Shown here: in pieces, positions 54,027-62,063 of the stretch | How positions within the stretch are numbered: the first letter of the stretch is position 1 | Layout: each line of letters opens with the position of its first letter | NCBI GenBank assembly: GCA_001000065.1 | Contig: LCGZ01000001.1 | Span: forward strand, 310,001 to 374,000 | From: a candidate division TM6 bacterium GW2011_GWF2_43_87 | GTDB taxonomy: Bacteria > Babelota > Babeliae > Babelales > Babelaceae | Reading direction: 5' to 3' | Length of the DNA: 64,000 nt | Notes under the pieces: generated by a model | Database searches by the model: none | What the model saw: only the letters and a program-made list of their open reading frames with translations | What the model was told of the DNA's origin: nothing | Made by a program: the position numbers and the translations under genes

Positions 54027-56207
54027 GTGAACCAGAAAATGAATCAGGCCAATGAAATTATTTCGGGAACCGTAGAGCGCGTCATTTTTCAAAGCGCTGA
54101 CGGCGGTTTTGCTGTCTTTGTACTGGTTACACCCTCATTTTCAACAACCGTTCGAGGCCACATTCCTTCGGTTCGCGAAGGGCAAGAAGTTGACGTTGAA
54201 GGAGCCTGGACCGTACACCAAAAATTTGGAAAACAATTTTTTGCAGAACGATGCCTACAGCGAATGCCCACATCCCTTTCTGGACTAAAAAAATATTTGG
54301 GTTCAGGCGTAATTAAGGGCATCGGGAAAGCCTACGGTGAAAAACTAGTAGATTACTTTGGTGACCGAATTCTAGAGATTATAGAAAATGAACCTCACCG
54401 GCTTCATGAAGTAGGTGGTTTTGGCGAGCGTCGCGTTGCTATGATAGTAGAGTCATGGAAAACTCAACGAGCCACAGCACAGATCATGGTCTTCCTCCAA
54501 GAAAAAGGCGCATCACCCGCCTACGCTGCAAAAATATATAAACAGTACGGAGACTCTGCGCTAAATGTCCTATCAGACAACCCCTACCGCCTTGCAAATG
54601 ATGTATGGGGAATCGGATTTTCCATCGCAGACTCTATTGCACAAAACCTAGGCTTTACACGAACCGATGAGCGACGACTACACGCAGGAATCTCATTTGT
54701 ATTTTCTGCGGCTGCAGCGCAAGGGCATCTCTACGTAGAAAAAAGCAAATTATGGGAAAAAGCATGCCCCATGCTTGAACTTTCAGAAGACGAGATCCCC
54801 CTACTTGAAAAAGCGTATGACATACTCCTTGCCCAAGGCCATGTCATCTCGCTTCACGATAAAGAGGTGGAATATCGCGGGCTCATGGCTCACTACAAAA
54901 CAGAAAAGGCTGTTGCAGAAAACTGCACGAGGCTTCTCAGCACCCCATCACCTCACCGCCTCGATCTTGAAGCGATGTATAACACCTTACGAATACCACG
55001 CCCTACAGAAATCGCTCTCAATGAAGATCAGCAAAAAGGCGTCATGACCGCACTTAGCCATAAAGTATCCATCATCACGGGAGGCCCGGGAACGGGTAAA
55101 ACAACCCTGGTAAGAAAACTCCTCTCTCTTCTTGAAAAAGAAAACCTAAACGTTAAGCTCTGCGCCCCAACGGGACGTGCATCAAAACGTCTTATGGAAA
55201 GCACTGGCCACTTTGCACTTACCATCCATCGTTTGCTCGAATTCGATCCTGCAAATAAACGATTTAGTAAGGACGAATACAACACGCTCAAGGTAGACGT
55301 ATTAATTGTAGACGAGGTCTCTATGGTTGATATTTTTCTTGCACATTCTTTATTACAAGCACTACCATCCTCTGCACATTTAGTAATGATTGGAGATAGT
55401 GATCAGCTACCCTCAGTAGGACCAGGCAACGTCTTGCGAGACCTACTTGAAAGCAAAGCTATTCCATCAGTACGGTTAACCGAAATTTTCAGACAAGCGC
55501 AAAGCAGTCTTATCATAGTCAATGCACATCGCATTAACAAAGGCGAATTTCCTCTCTCGCCCTCAGCATCTCCCGAAACTACGCCCGACTTTATTTTCCT
55601 AAAAGAGACCGAAGCCCAGAATATTCCCACTCATCTAAAACGCCTATTTAGCGGAGAGATAAAAAGACGCGGATTCTCACCCCTTGACGTACACGTCCTA
55701 GCTCCCATGAACCGCGGAATTGCAGGAACACAGACCCTAAATCTCTTCTTACAATCATTAATATATCCGGCAGAACGGCCTTCGATTGCCTTTCGAGGAA
55801 CCAATTTCCACCCCGGCGACAAGGTAATGCAAATTCGCAACAACTACGACAAAAACGTATTTAATGGCGACATAGGCTTTGTAAAAGAAGTTGATACAAC
55901 AGAACAGATGCTAATTGTTGAATACGGCGAACGTCCTGTTGAATATGAAATAAGTGAGCTAGACGAGCTAATACTAGCCTACGCAACAACCATTCATAAA
56001 AGCCAAGGATCAGAATACCCCGTTGTAATCATTCCACTCTTTATGCAACACTTTATATTATTGCAACGAAATCTTCTTTACACTGCGCTCACTCGAGCTC
56101 AAAAATTGTGCATCCTTATGGGTGAACCCCGCGCCATAGCAATGGCAATCAAAAAAGTGGATGCCACCAGTCGGATTACCTTTCTTCAATCCATGCTTTC
56201 TCTATAG
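54027..56207 (+). CDS. recD2: RecD2-type 5'-3' DNA helicase
   Basis: The 726-residue product has an N-terminal OB-like domain (about 1-85), a helix-hairpin-helix region (about 90-200; KGIGKAYGEKLVDYFG), Walker A GGPGTGKTT near 352-360, Walker B VLIVDEVSMVD near 425, GDSDQLPSVGPGNVL, and the C-terminal UvrD_C_2 motif YATTIHKSQGSEYPVVIIP. This matches RecD2 in bacteria lacking RecBC. It unwinds DNA 5' to 3' in repair. The frame starts at a GTG (54027) or ATG (54039); neither has a clear ribosome-binding site. Confidence 0.95.
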   Translation: MNQKMNQANEIISGTVERVIFQSADGGFAVFVLVTPSFSTTVRGHIPSVREGQEVDVEGAWTVHQKFGKQFFAERCLQRMPTSLSGLKKYLGSGVIKGIGKAYGEKLVDYFGDRILEIIENEPHRLHEVGGFGERRVAMIVESWKTQRATAQIMVFLQEKGASPAYAAKIYKQYGDSALNVLSDNPYRLANDVWGIGFSIADSIAQNLGFTRTDERRLHAGISFVFSAAAAQGHLYVEKSKLWEKACPMLELSEDEIPLLEKAYDILLAQGHVISLHDKEVEYRGLMAHYKTEKAVAENCTRLLSTPSPHRLDLEAMYNTLRIPRPTEIALNEDQQKGVMTALSHKVSIITGGPGTGKTTLVRKLLSLLEKENLNVKLCAPTGRASKRLMESTGHFALTIHRLLEFDPANKRFSKDEYNTLKVDVLIVDEVSMVDIFLAHSLLQALPSSAHLVMIGDSDQLPSVGPGNVLRDLLESKAIPSVRLTEIFRQAQSSLIIVNAHRINKGEFPLSPSASPETTPDFIFLKETEAQNIPTHLKRLFSGEIKRRGFSPLDVHVLAPMNRGIAGTQTLNLFLQSLIYPAERPSIAFRGTNFHPGDKVMQIRNNYDKNVFNGDIGFVKEVDTTEQMLIVEYGERPVEYEISELDELILAYATTIHKSQGSEYPVVIIPLFMQHFILLQRNLLYTALTRAQKLCILMGEPRAIAMAIKKVDATSRITFLQSMLSL

Positions 56208-56385
56208 AGCCTTTTCTCATTTCACGTGCAAAAAAGCAACGAGAGAAGGCAGACTACCTCTCGCTACATAAAGCACGCGAATAAAAAATTAAAAAACTTT
56301 TCAAATAAATAAAATTAGTATAAAATAGTTCACATAGAACCATAATGTAAAAACCAAGTTATATAATTTTGTAAGGATATAAAAC

Positions 56386-57336
56386 ATGTTCGCACGACTA
56401 ATCTATTCACTGGCCCTTTTAGCTACTGTTCCTTTAATTAAAGGCATGGAAAATAATCCCACTCACCATACCTATCAAAACCTCAATGAACAACGCAATG
56501 AAATGATGCTCCGGCTAATCCATTATTATAACACCCAACCGCCCTGTACAAATTTACCTAAGCAAAGCAACATCCCTACAAAGCAAAAACCCCTTGTTGC
56601 AATACTCAACGAACACTATTTCCCGCCTATTCTTATGGATGTGCCTGGCGAAAAGCCCACGCAACAAACAACACAAGGGCTCTTTTTAAAACTCGACTAT
56701 AACGATATTTTTACAAATCCCATCGATATAAACCCTACGACAGAATTCCCTACGACAAAAATCCCTACTGAGACCCCCGCCAACAAAAGGACCTTTTCTC
56801 AGTTTTCTAGCAAAGCAGGCTCCAGCATAAAATTTAGAAAAATCACCTTCGAAGATGAAACGATCTGCTACCCAAATCCCCCCAAAAACATACAAAAAAT
56901 AACACAAATAAATAGCGGCCCTTCAAAACAAAGCAACCCGCCTGTTCAAAAAACCAAATTAACAACACCCACGACTTCCGCCATTCAAGATTGCATCAAC
57001 CAACCTGCAACAAACCCCAACAAATTAAATTTCCTCATACAACTCCTCAACACATCTGTGCCACAAGTAACAATCAACTATTTAATGAAGAGTAAAGACA
57101 ACACCCCCTCTCTATTCACCCAGATCATCACAAAAAACTCTGACCAATTTGTTGAAAACATTCTCAACGATCTATGCGATCGTATCAAAAAATTAAAAAT
57201 CCAAGCCAAGAATCTATGCCGCATTAAATTGCTCTCGATGGTCCAAAATGGCATACAAGATTCCATTAAAGCAAAAAATGACCCCATGACCCTAATGCTC
57301 AACAAAATAGCGCAAGAGCTCAAAAAACTCGAATAA
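56386..57336 (+). CDS. Exported KRTFSQFS-family protein, duplicated block A
   Basis: The 316-residue product starts at an ATG with AAGGA upstream. Signal peptide about 1-20. A low-complexity region contains LFLKLDYNDIF and KRTFSQFSSKAGSSIKFRKI (about 131-150), then PTTSAIQDCINQPATNPNKL and a helical C-terminal domain (about 205-316). It is a close paralogue of the gene at 58970-59896; a 66-base stretch including the KRTFSQFS codons is identical in both. The function is unknown. Confidence 0.75.
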   Translation: MFARLIYSLALLATVPLIKGMENNPTHHTYQNLNEQRNEMMLRLIHYYNTQPPCTNLPKQSNIPTKQKPLVAILNEHYFPPILMDVPGEKPTQQTTQGLFLKLDYNDIFTNPIDINPTTEFPTTKIPTETPANKRTFSQFSSKAGSSIKFRKITFEDETICYPNPPKNIQKITQINSGPSKQSNPPVQKTKLTTPTTSAIQDCINQPATNPNKLNFLIQLLNTSVPQVTINYLMKSKDNTPSLFTQIITKNSDQFVENILNDLCDRIKKLKIQAKNLCRIKLLSMVQNGIQDSIKAKNDPMTLMLNKIAQELKKLE

Positions 57337-57369
57337 AAACCAATGATCTAAAGTGCAATCCAGGCTATT

Positions 57370-57639
57370 TTATTCTTTTATGATAACAGAATCGTTTTGC
57401 TGACTTCCCCCAAAGGTACGCACTCGCACAAGTGAATTTTGCACCGGATGTTTCATATAATGCTTTATCCAAGGAAGTTTTTCCTGCACAGTCTTTAGAG
57501 CTACAAGCTCTGGATAATCCAAAAAACCGGTTCTCGTTTTATAAAACAATTTTTTCACATCGAACGCATTCAGGGCAAACTCCATAGGTGCTAGCACCAG
57601 CACAACCACTCCAAATAAACAAATTGTTTTTATATTCAT
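57370..57639 (-). CDS. Small exported hypothetical protein
   Basis: The ATG at 57639 (89 residues) is preferred, with GAGGGA nine bases upstream; the ATG at 57648 is too close to that site. A signal peptide (about 1-22, ending EFALNA) is followed by a short mature part (KLFYKTRTGFLDYPELVALK and VRVRTFGGSQQNDSVIIKE). It converges on the KRTFSQFS gene, 33 bases away. A decayed copy of its end lies at 59965-60024. Confidence 0.65.
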   Translation of the reverse strand: MNIKTICLFGVVVLVLAPMEFALNAFDVKKLFYKTRTGFLDYPELVALKTVQEKLPWIKHYMKHPVQNSLVRVRTFGGSQQNDSVIIKE

Positions 57640-57886
57640 GTTAATCATTCCCTCTAAACGAGTAGAAAAATAAAATATTCACACCCCATTGTGCCACTAA
57701 ACCACTCTAATGCAAAGATTCACAATTGTTTAGTTAAATTTTATTTTTTAACATGAATGCAAAATAGCTCCAGATCAACCTTCACACATGTTTCTTACAA
57801 ATTAAGAATGCGATTCTCAATCTGCAAAAACCATAGTATGCTCTAATAAAAATTGCATCCTGCTGCAGTTAACAAGGACTAGAAAA

Positions 57887-58573
57887 ATGAAAAAAACAAC
57901 ACACTACACAGCAGAGTCGATTCTGGAAATTCTTAAATCTGAACAGAACCCTGAAACGGTTACAGGACTCAAACGATTTGCAGCCGGCGGAGCTGTAACA
58001 CTTGGCATACCAATGCCACGACTGCGCGCCCTTGCAAAGGAAATTGGGAAAAATCATACCATAGCGCTGGATTTATGGAAAAGCGGCATACATGAAGCCC
58101 GTATTCTCGCAAGTATAGTTGAAGAACCTGCCCTGGTCCAAGAAGACCAAGTTGACGAATGGGTGAAAGACTTTGATTCATGGGATATTTGTGACCAATG
58201 CTGTCTAAATCTCCTCAAAAAGCTTCCCTTCGCCGTCAAAAAAATTCATGTCTGGTCTCAACGCGAAGAAACCTTTGTAAAACGCACGGCATTCGCCCTA
58301 ATAGCTTGTCTATGCCATGGCAACAAAAAAACAGATGACGCACTATTCATCTCATTCTTTCCACTCATTCAAGCAGCCTCAACGGACGATCGTAATTTTG
58401 TTAAAAAAGCGATCAATTGGGCATTGCGCCAGATAGGAAAACGCAATAGCACTCTCAACCAACTCGCTCAACAAGAGGCGATTGAATTAATAAATTCTGG
58501 GAATAAATGCGCAATCTGGATCGGCAAAGACGCACTTCGTGAGCTCCAAAAGAAAGCGATGTTTTTGCCTTAA
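57887..58573 (+). CDS. AlkD-like DNA alkylation repair enzyme
   Basis: The 228 residues form HEAT-like helical repeats typical of AlkC/AlkD glycosylases: LGIPMPRLRALAKEI, the motif LWKSGIHEARILAS, the WVKDFDSWDICDQCC segment with the conserved Asp/Trp, and DDRNFVKKAINWALRQIGKR. It should remove alkylated bases from DNA. AAGGAC precedes the ATG. It is wedged between duplicated blocks A and B, and was not copied with them. Confidence 0.87.
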   Translation: MKKTTHYTAESILEILKSEQNPETVTGLKRFAAGGAVTLGIPMPRLRALAKEIGKNHTIALDLWKSGIHEARILASIVEEPALVQEDQVDEWVKDFDSWDICDQCCLNLLKKLPFAVKKIHVWSQREETFVKRTAFALIACLCHGNKKTDDALFISFFPLIQAASTDDRNFVKKAINWALRQIGKRNSTLNQLAQQEAIELINSGNKCAIWIGKDALRELQKKAMFLP

Positions 58574-58960
58574 AACTGTCATCCCAACACATAAGCGCCT
58601 CTATAGATAACACCTTGCCACTACCCTTCTGCACTACAGCCCTACAGAACACTCAAGATATGCTCTCGTTAAGCTCAGCAACATGTTACGTGGATATTAC
58701 CCCTAAAAGTGACGGCTAGAACGACGCATTACCCACATCTTTTGAAAAACAACTTTGAGTGAAAAAATGCGCGATTATTCCTTTTTATCTAACGGAAAGA
58801 AAGACTAAAAAAGAACTTTTTACTTTGCAAAAAAGCGGAATTTATCGCCTTACATTGACATTATTTTATTACAAATCTTTACAAATGAAAAGATTTGTAA
58901 TAAAATAATGTCAATAAGTTTCAATAAGAAAACCGATGTAATTCCTATAATTCTGTAAGG
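58574..58960. other. Intergenic region before duplicated block B
   Basis: This 387-base interval has no gene. It contains a 27-bp perfect hairpin at 58854-58915 (separate entry) and the leader of the next gene, whose last 30 bases (ATAATTCTGTAAGGATGTA) match the leader at 56355-56380. The part nearest 58600-58800 shows nothing recognisable. Confidence 0.5.
58854..58915. repeat. 27-bp perfect inverted repeat with 8-base loop
   Basis: The arm at 58854-58880 (ATTGACATTATTTTATTACA plus AATCTTT) pairs without a mismatch with 58889-58915, with loop ACAAATGA. There is no T run after it, and it sits about 55 bases before the start at 58970. It could be a regulatory leader structure, a cruciform site, or a miniature element; none has proof. 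Confidence 0.85.
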
Positions 58961-58969
58961 ATGTATACT

Positions 58970-59896
58970 ATGTACGCACGTCTAATCTGTTCATTGGCCA
59001 TTTTGATGACCGTTCCCTATATTACCAGCAGTTCCGCTTGTACCTATTCACAACCACAAACTGCAGATGAGCATTTTTTGAAACTCGACTATAAAGCTGT
59101 TTACAATGAATGGATTAAAAAGTCAGGTAATCCCATAAATCTGGAACCCCTTACAAAAATCACTACAGAAACCCAGGTCAACAAAAGGACCTTTTCTCAG
59201 TTTTCTAGCAAAGCAGGCTCCAGCATAAAATTTAGAAAAATCACGTTTATAGATGAAACAATATGTTACCCAAGTCCCTCAAAAGGCATACAAAAAACCG
59301 CACAAATAAATAAGATCCCTTCGAAACAGAGCACCCTCCCTGTTCAAGCAACCACATTAACAACACCCACGACTTCCGCCATTCAAGATTGCATCAGCCA
59401 ACCTGCAACAAACCCAAACAAATTAAGCAACCTCACGCAACTTCTCAATGGATACACACCACAAGTAGCCATCAATAAGTTAATAAAGAGTAAAAACAAT
59501 AACCCACCTCTATTTACCCAGCTTATCGCACAAAACTCTGACGAATTTATTGAAAGCGTTATAAATCACCTATACAGTCGCAGCCAAACATTAAAAACCC
59601 AAGCCCGAAATCTATACTGCAGTAAATTGCTCGCTATGGTCAAAAATTGCACACTATACACCCTTGAGGCAAAAAAGGACGCCACAACCCTAATGCTCAA
59701 TAAAATGGCGCAAAAACTCGTAGATTTAAACAAAGAAAAACTCGAGCCCAAATATAAGCAAGAGTTCAACAAAATAACTGGGTTTATAACAACAGTAAAC
59801 AAGCAATTAAAAATCAACCCAACGCCCTCAGGCAACAAAAAAAAGGTCGTTTGGACACTAAAAGGAGCTCCGTCGCAGCCAAACCTCAAAAAATAA
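58970..59896 (+). CDS. Exported KRTFSQFS-family protein, duplicated block B
   Basis: The ATG at 58970 (AAGGA eight bases upstream) is preferred over the one at 58961 and aligns with the paralogue's start (MYARLICSLAIL against MFARLIYSLALL); 308 residues. Signal peptide about 1-22. The region HFLKLDYKAVY, then KRTFSQFSSKAGSSIKFRKI, PTTSAIQDCISQPATNPNKL and the helical C-terminal domain follow, with an extra tail ending LKGAPSQPNLKK that copy A lacks. The N-terminal low-complexity region is shorter. Confidence 0.75.
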   Translation: MYARLICSLAILMTVPYITSSSACTYSQPQTADEHFLKLDYKAVYNEWIKKSGNPINLEPLTKITTETQVNKRTFSQFSSKAGSSIKFRKITFIDETICYPSPSKGIQKTAQINKIPSKQSTLPVQATTLTTPTTSAIQDCISQPATNPNKLSNLTQLLNGYTPQVAINKLIKSKNNNPPLFTQLIAQNSDEFIESVINHLYSRSQTLKTQARNLYCSKLLAMVKNCTLYTLEAKKDATTLMLNKMAQKLVDLNKEKLEPKYKQEFNKITGFITTVNKQLKINPTPSGNKKKVVWTLKGAPSQPNLKK

Positions 59897-59927
59897 GTGC
59901 TACAAACGATTACTCTAAGTAATTTCA

Positions 59928-59970
59928 TGCGGCCACATAGCTTTAAACCATGTGGCCGCAGTTTTTATTC
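59928..59970 (+). terminator. Rho-independent terminator
   Basis: TGCGGCCACAT (59928-59938) pairs with ATGTGGCCGCA (59950-59960) around an 11-base loop and is followed by GTTTTTATTC. It ends the KRTFSQFS gene at 59896. Confidence 0.9.
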
Positions 59971-60024
59971 TTTTATGACAATAGAATCCATCAGCCCTAT
60001 CCGAAATTTTACTTTTAAAAATCC
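59965..60024 (-). pseudogene. Decayed 3' end of a second copy of the small exported gene
   Basis: Read leftward the sequence encodes KVKFRIGLMDSIVIKE and a stop, matching the end of the protein at 57370-57639 (VRVRTFG..NDSVIIKE). The DNA around the stop (TATTCTTTTATGA) is the same in both. No upstream part of the gene survives; only about 60 bases remain, after which the flank at 60064-60102 again matches 57794-57832. Confidence 0.65.
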
Positions 60025-60114
60025 AAACCCTAGTACTCCGCTTCATTTTTTTTATATGCTATTCTTACAAATCAAGGATTCAATTCTTAATCTGCAAAGA
60101 ACCGTGAGGATATT

Positions 60115-61320
60115 ATGTTAATTAGACGAAGATTAGAAGAAAAACTTATTGAAGCAGCACAAGAATTCCCTGTCATAGCACTTGTCGGACCACGCCAGTC
60201 AGGAAAAACAACATTAGCCCAGGTCTCCTTTCCCGATCATCGATATGTTTCACTTGAAGATTATGACATTTTATCCCTTGCGCTTTCTGATCCAAGAAAA
60301 TTCTTAACGGAATATCCGTCGGCATCCGGTATCATTTTGGATGAAATACAACATGCGCCCATTCTCCTCTCCTATATGCAAACGATAGTTGATAAAACCA
60401 AAAAAAACGGCTTCTTTATAGTAACGGGCTCACAAAATTTTCTTGTTGATGAAGCCATCACCCAAACATTGGCAGGCCGAATGGCCGTATTAACCTTACT
60501 TCCACTTTCCATTAGTGAGCTTAGTGATGCACATCTATTACCAGAAAGAATTGAGACTTTGATCCACAAAGGGTTCTACCCAAAAGCGCATGCCGCCGAT
60601 GTTTCTGTGGAGCGTTTATACTCAAATTATATCCGTTTATATGTGGAACGAGATGTTCGTCAGATAAAAAATATTGCAGATTTAGGAACATTTCAAAAAT
60701 TTATGCGCTTATGCGCAGGCCGCATAGGGCAAGTAGTTAATTTAACATCCCTAGGCAATGATTGTGGAATTAATCAAAGTACCGTAAAGGCGTGGTTATC
60801 CCTACTTGAAGCAAGCTATATCATTTTTTCACTCTACCCGTACTATAAAAATTTTGGAAAACGACTTATCAAAGCCCCCAAACTTTACTTTATTGACACA
60901 GGCCTAGCCTGCTCTCTATTGAAAATACGCTCTACAGATGAGGTTTCTGACCACTATTTACGAGGCGGATTAGTTGAATCTCTCATCATAGCCGATCTTC
61001 TTAAACAGCAGCATAACAATGAAGAACAACCGAGCCTCTATTTCTGGCGTGACAGTACCGGCAATGAGATTGATTGTATCATCGATGAATCCCGTTACCC
61101 CGTTCCTATCGAAATCAAGGCAGGAAAAACTATTGTTTCCGACTTTTTCAAGAACATGGATTACTGGGGTAAAACAACCGAGAATACCCACACCCCCCGC
61201 TACCTAGTATATGGCGGAGACGAAGATCAAAGTTGGCCTCAAGCAGAGGTAGTAGCCTGGAAATCGGCGGGGGACCTTATCAAAAAAGTACGTTCTACCG
61301 CGATAAAAAAGAATAAATAA
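60115..61320 (+). CDS. AAA-type ATPase with DUF4143 domain
   Basis: The 401-residue product has Walker A GPRQSGKTT (about 25-33), Walker B GIILDEIQ near 82, a sensor-type TGSQNFL, and the C-terminal DUF4143 region with a nuclease-like core (YFWRDSTGNEIDCIID, PVPIEIKAGKT, with D, E and K residues in a PD-(D/E)XK-like arrangement). Such proteins are common in bacteria and archaea and are often linked to mobile or defence functions; the role is unproven. GAGGA precedes the ATG. It directly follows the duplicated flank. Confidence 0.9.
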   Translation: MLIRRRLEEKLIEAAQEFPVIALVGPRQSGKTTLAQVSFPDHRYVSLEDYDILSLALSDPRKFLTEYPSASGIILDEIQHAPILLSYMQTIVDKTKKNGFFIVTGSQNFLVDEAITQTLAGRMAVLTLLPLSISELSDAHLLPERIETLIHKGFYPKAHAADVSVERLYSNYIRLYVERDVRQIKNIADLGTFQKFMRLCAGRIGQVVNLTSLGNDCGINQSTVKAWLSLLEASYIIFSLYPYYKNFGKRLIKAPKLYFIDTGLACSLLKIRSTDEVSDHYLRGGLVESLIIADLLKQQHNNEEQPSLYFWRDSTGNEIDCIIDESRYPVPIEIKAGKTIVSDFFKNMDYWGKTTENTHTPRYLVYGGDEDQSWPQAEVVAWKSAGDLIKKVRSTAIKKNK

Positions 61321-61411
61321 TCCACCTCCTCTGATAGTGGCTTTGACAACCCCCTAGAAGAAAAAAACAGACCTATTTCTCTCTAGCCTACATGCAGAAA
61401 ATTTCCAAAGA

Positions 61412-61439
61412 TTGACAATTGTGCAAAAACCTGTAATAT
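61412..61439 (+). promoter_or_regulatory. Strong sigma-70-type promoter
   Basis: A consensus -35 TTGACA (61412-61417) and a near-consensus -10 TAATAT (61434-61439) are separated by 16 bases. It is about 80 bases before the small exported repeat protein gene at 61519. Confidence 0.75.
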
Positions 61440-61518
61440 TAGCTATGTAAATGTTACATAAGAAAAACTAATTATATTTCTAAACAAACACTAATCCGAT
61501 AGTGTAGGAGGTACATAC

Positions 61519-61863
61519 ATGACACGTTTTAACCTAAAGCTAGTTGCTTTACCTGTTTTAGTTTTGACTGTGGTCGCAGGGCTCCAGGCAACACCTAAAG
61601 AATTTATAGAAGAAGCGGCTCAAGCCCCTGGAAGAATCATCGAATCGATGGTTGGAATTCCAGTCTCAACAACAAAGGCAACAAAGAACAAGGGACATAG
61701 AACTGAAAGACGGGCTCCAAAATTTATCGAAGAAACGGTTAGAACCCCTTTTAAAGTCATCAAAAAAATAGCTCACATTCCTGGTAAAATCGCAAAATCG
61801 ATCAAAAATAAAACACACGGATCTAAAACTAAGGCATGTTGCGCTGTAAACGACGCAAAGTAA
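61519..61863 (+). CDS. Small exported basic protein with an internal duplication
   Basis: The 114-residue product starts at an ATG with AGGAGG eight bases upstream and a signal peptide (about 1-24, ending GLQA). The mature part is two copies of about 38 residues: PKEFIEEAAQAPGRIIESMV and PKFIEETVRTPFKVIKKIAH, each followed by a Lys-rich KNKxHxxx stretch. It ends with a CC pair. The strong promoter, ribosome-binding site and terminator suggest high expression. No known family. Confidence 0.75.
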   Translation: MTRFNLKLVALPVLVLTVVAGLQATPKEFIEEAAQAPGRIIESMVGIPVSTTKATKNKGHRTERRAPKFIEETVRTPFKVIKKIAHIPGKIAKSIKNKTHGSKTKACCAVNDAK

Positions 61864-61901
61864 ACGCCACTCGGCCATAAAGGCCGCTGAATTATCATTA
61901 G

Positions 61902-61940
61902 ATAGGCAGTGAATTATTTAGATGGTTCACTGCCTATTAC
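61902..61940 (+). terminator. Rho-independent terminator
   Basis: ATAGGCAGTGAA (61902-61913) pairs with TTCACTGCCTAT (61926-61937) around a 12-base loop, followed by TACTTTATT. It lies 40 bases past the stop of the small repeat protein. Confidence 0.8.
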
Positions 61941-62063
61941 TTTATTACATGTAAAAACATGAAGCCCTATAGGCTCTCAAAACGTACAGTCCGATCTTCG
62001 TAAAGCCTCAAAAAAAACGGCCCCAGCGATGCAAAACCACAAAACAACGTATAACCTAGGCTT

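Noticed and set aside
60115-61320. Transposase or integrase explaining the duplicated blocks
   Set aside because: The gene is an AAA/DUF4143 ATPase, not a transposase, and no terminal inverted repeats or target-site duplications were seen.
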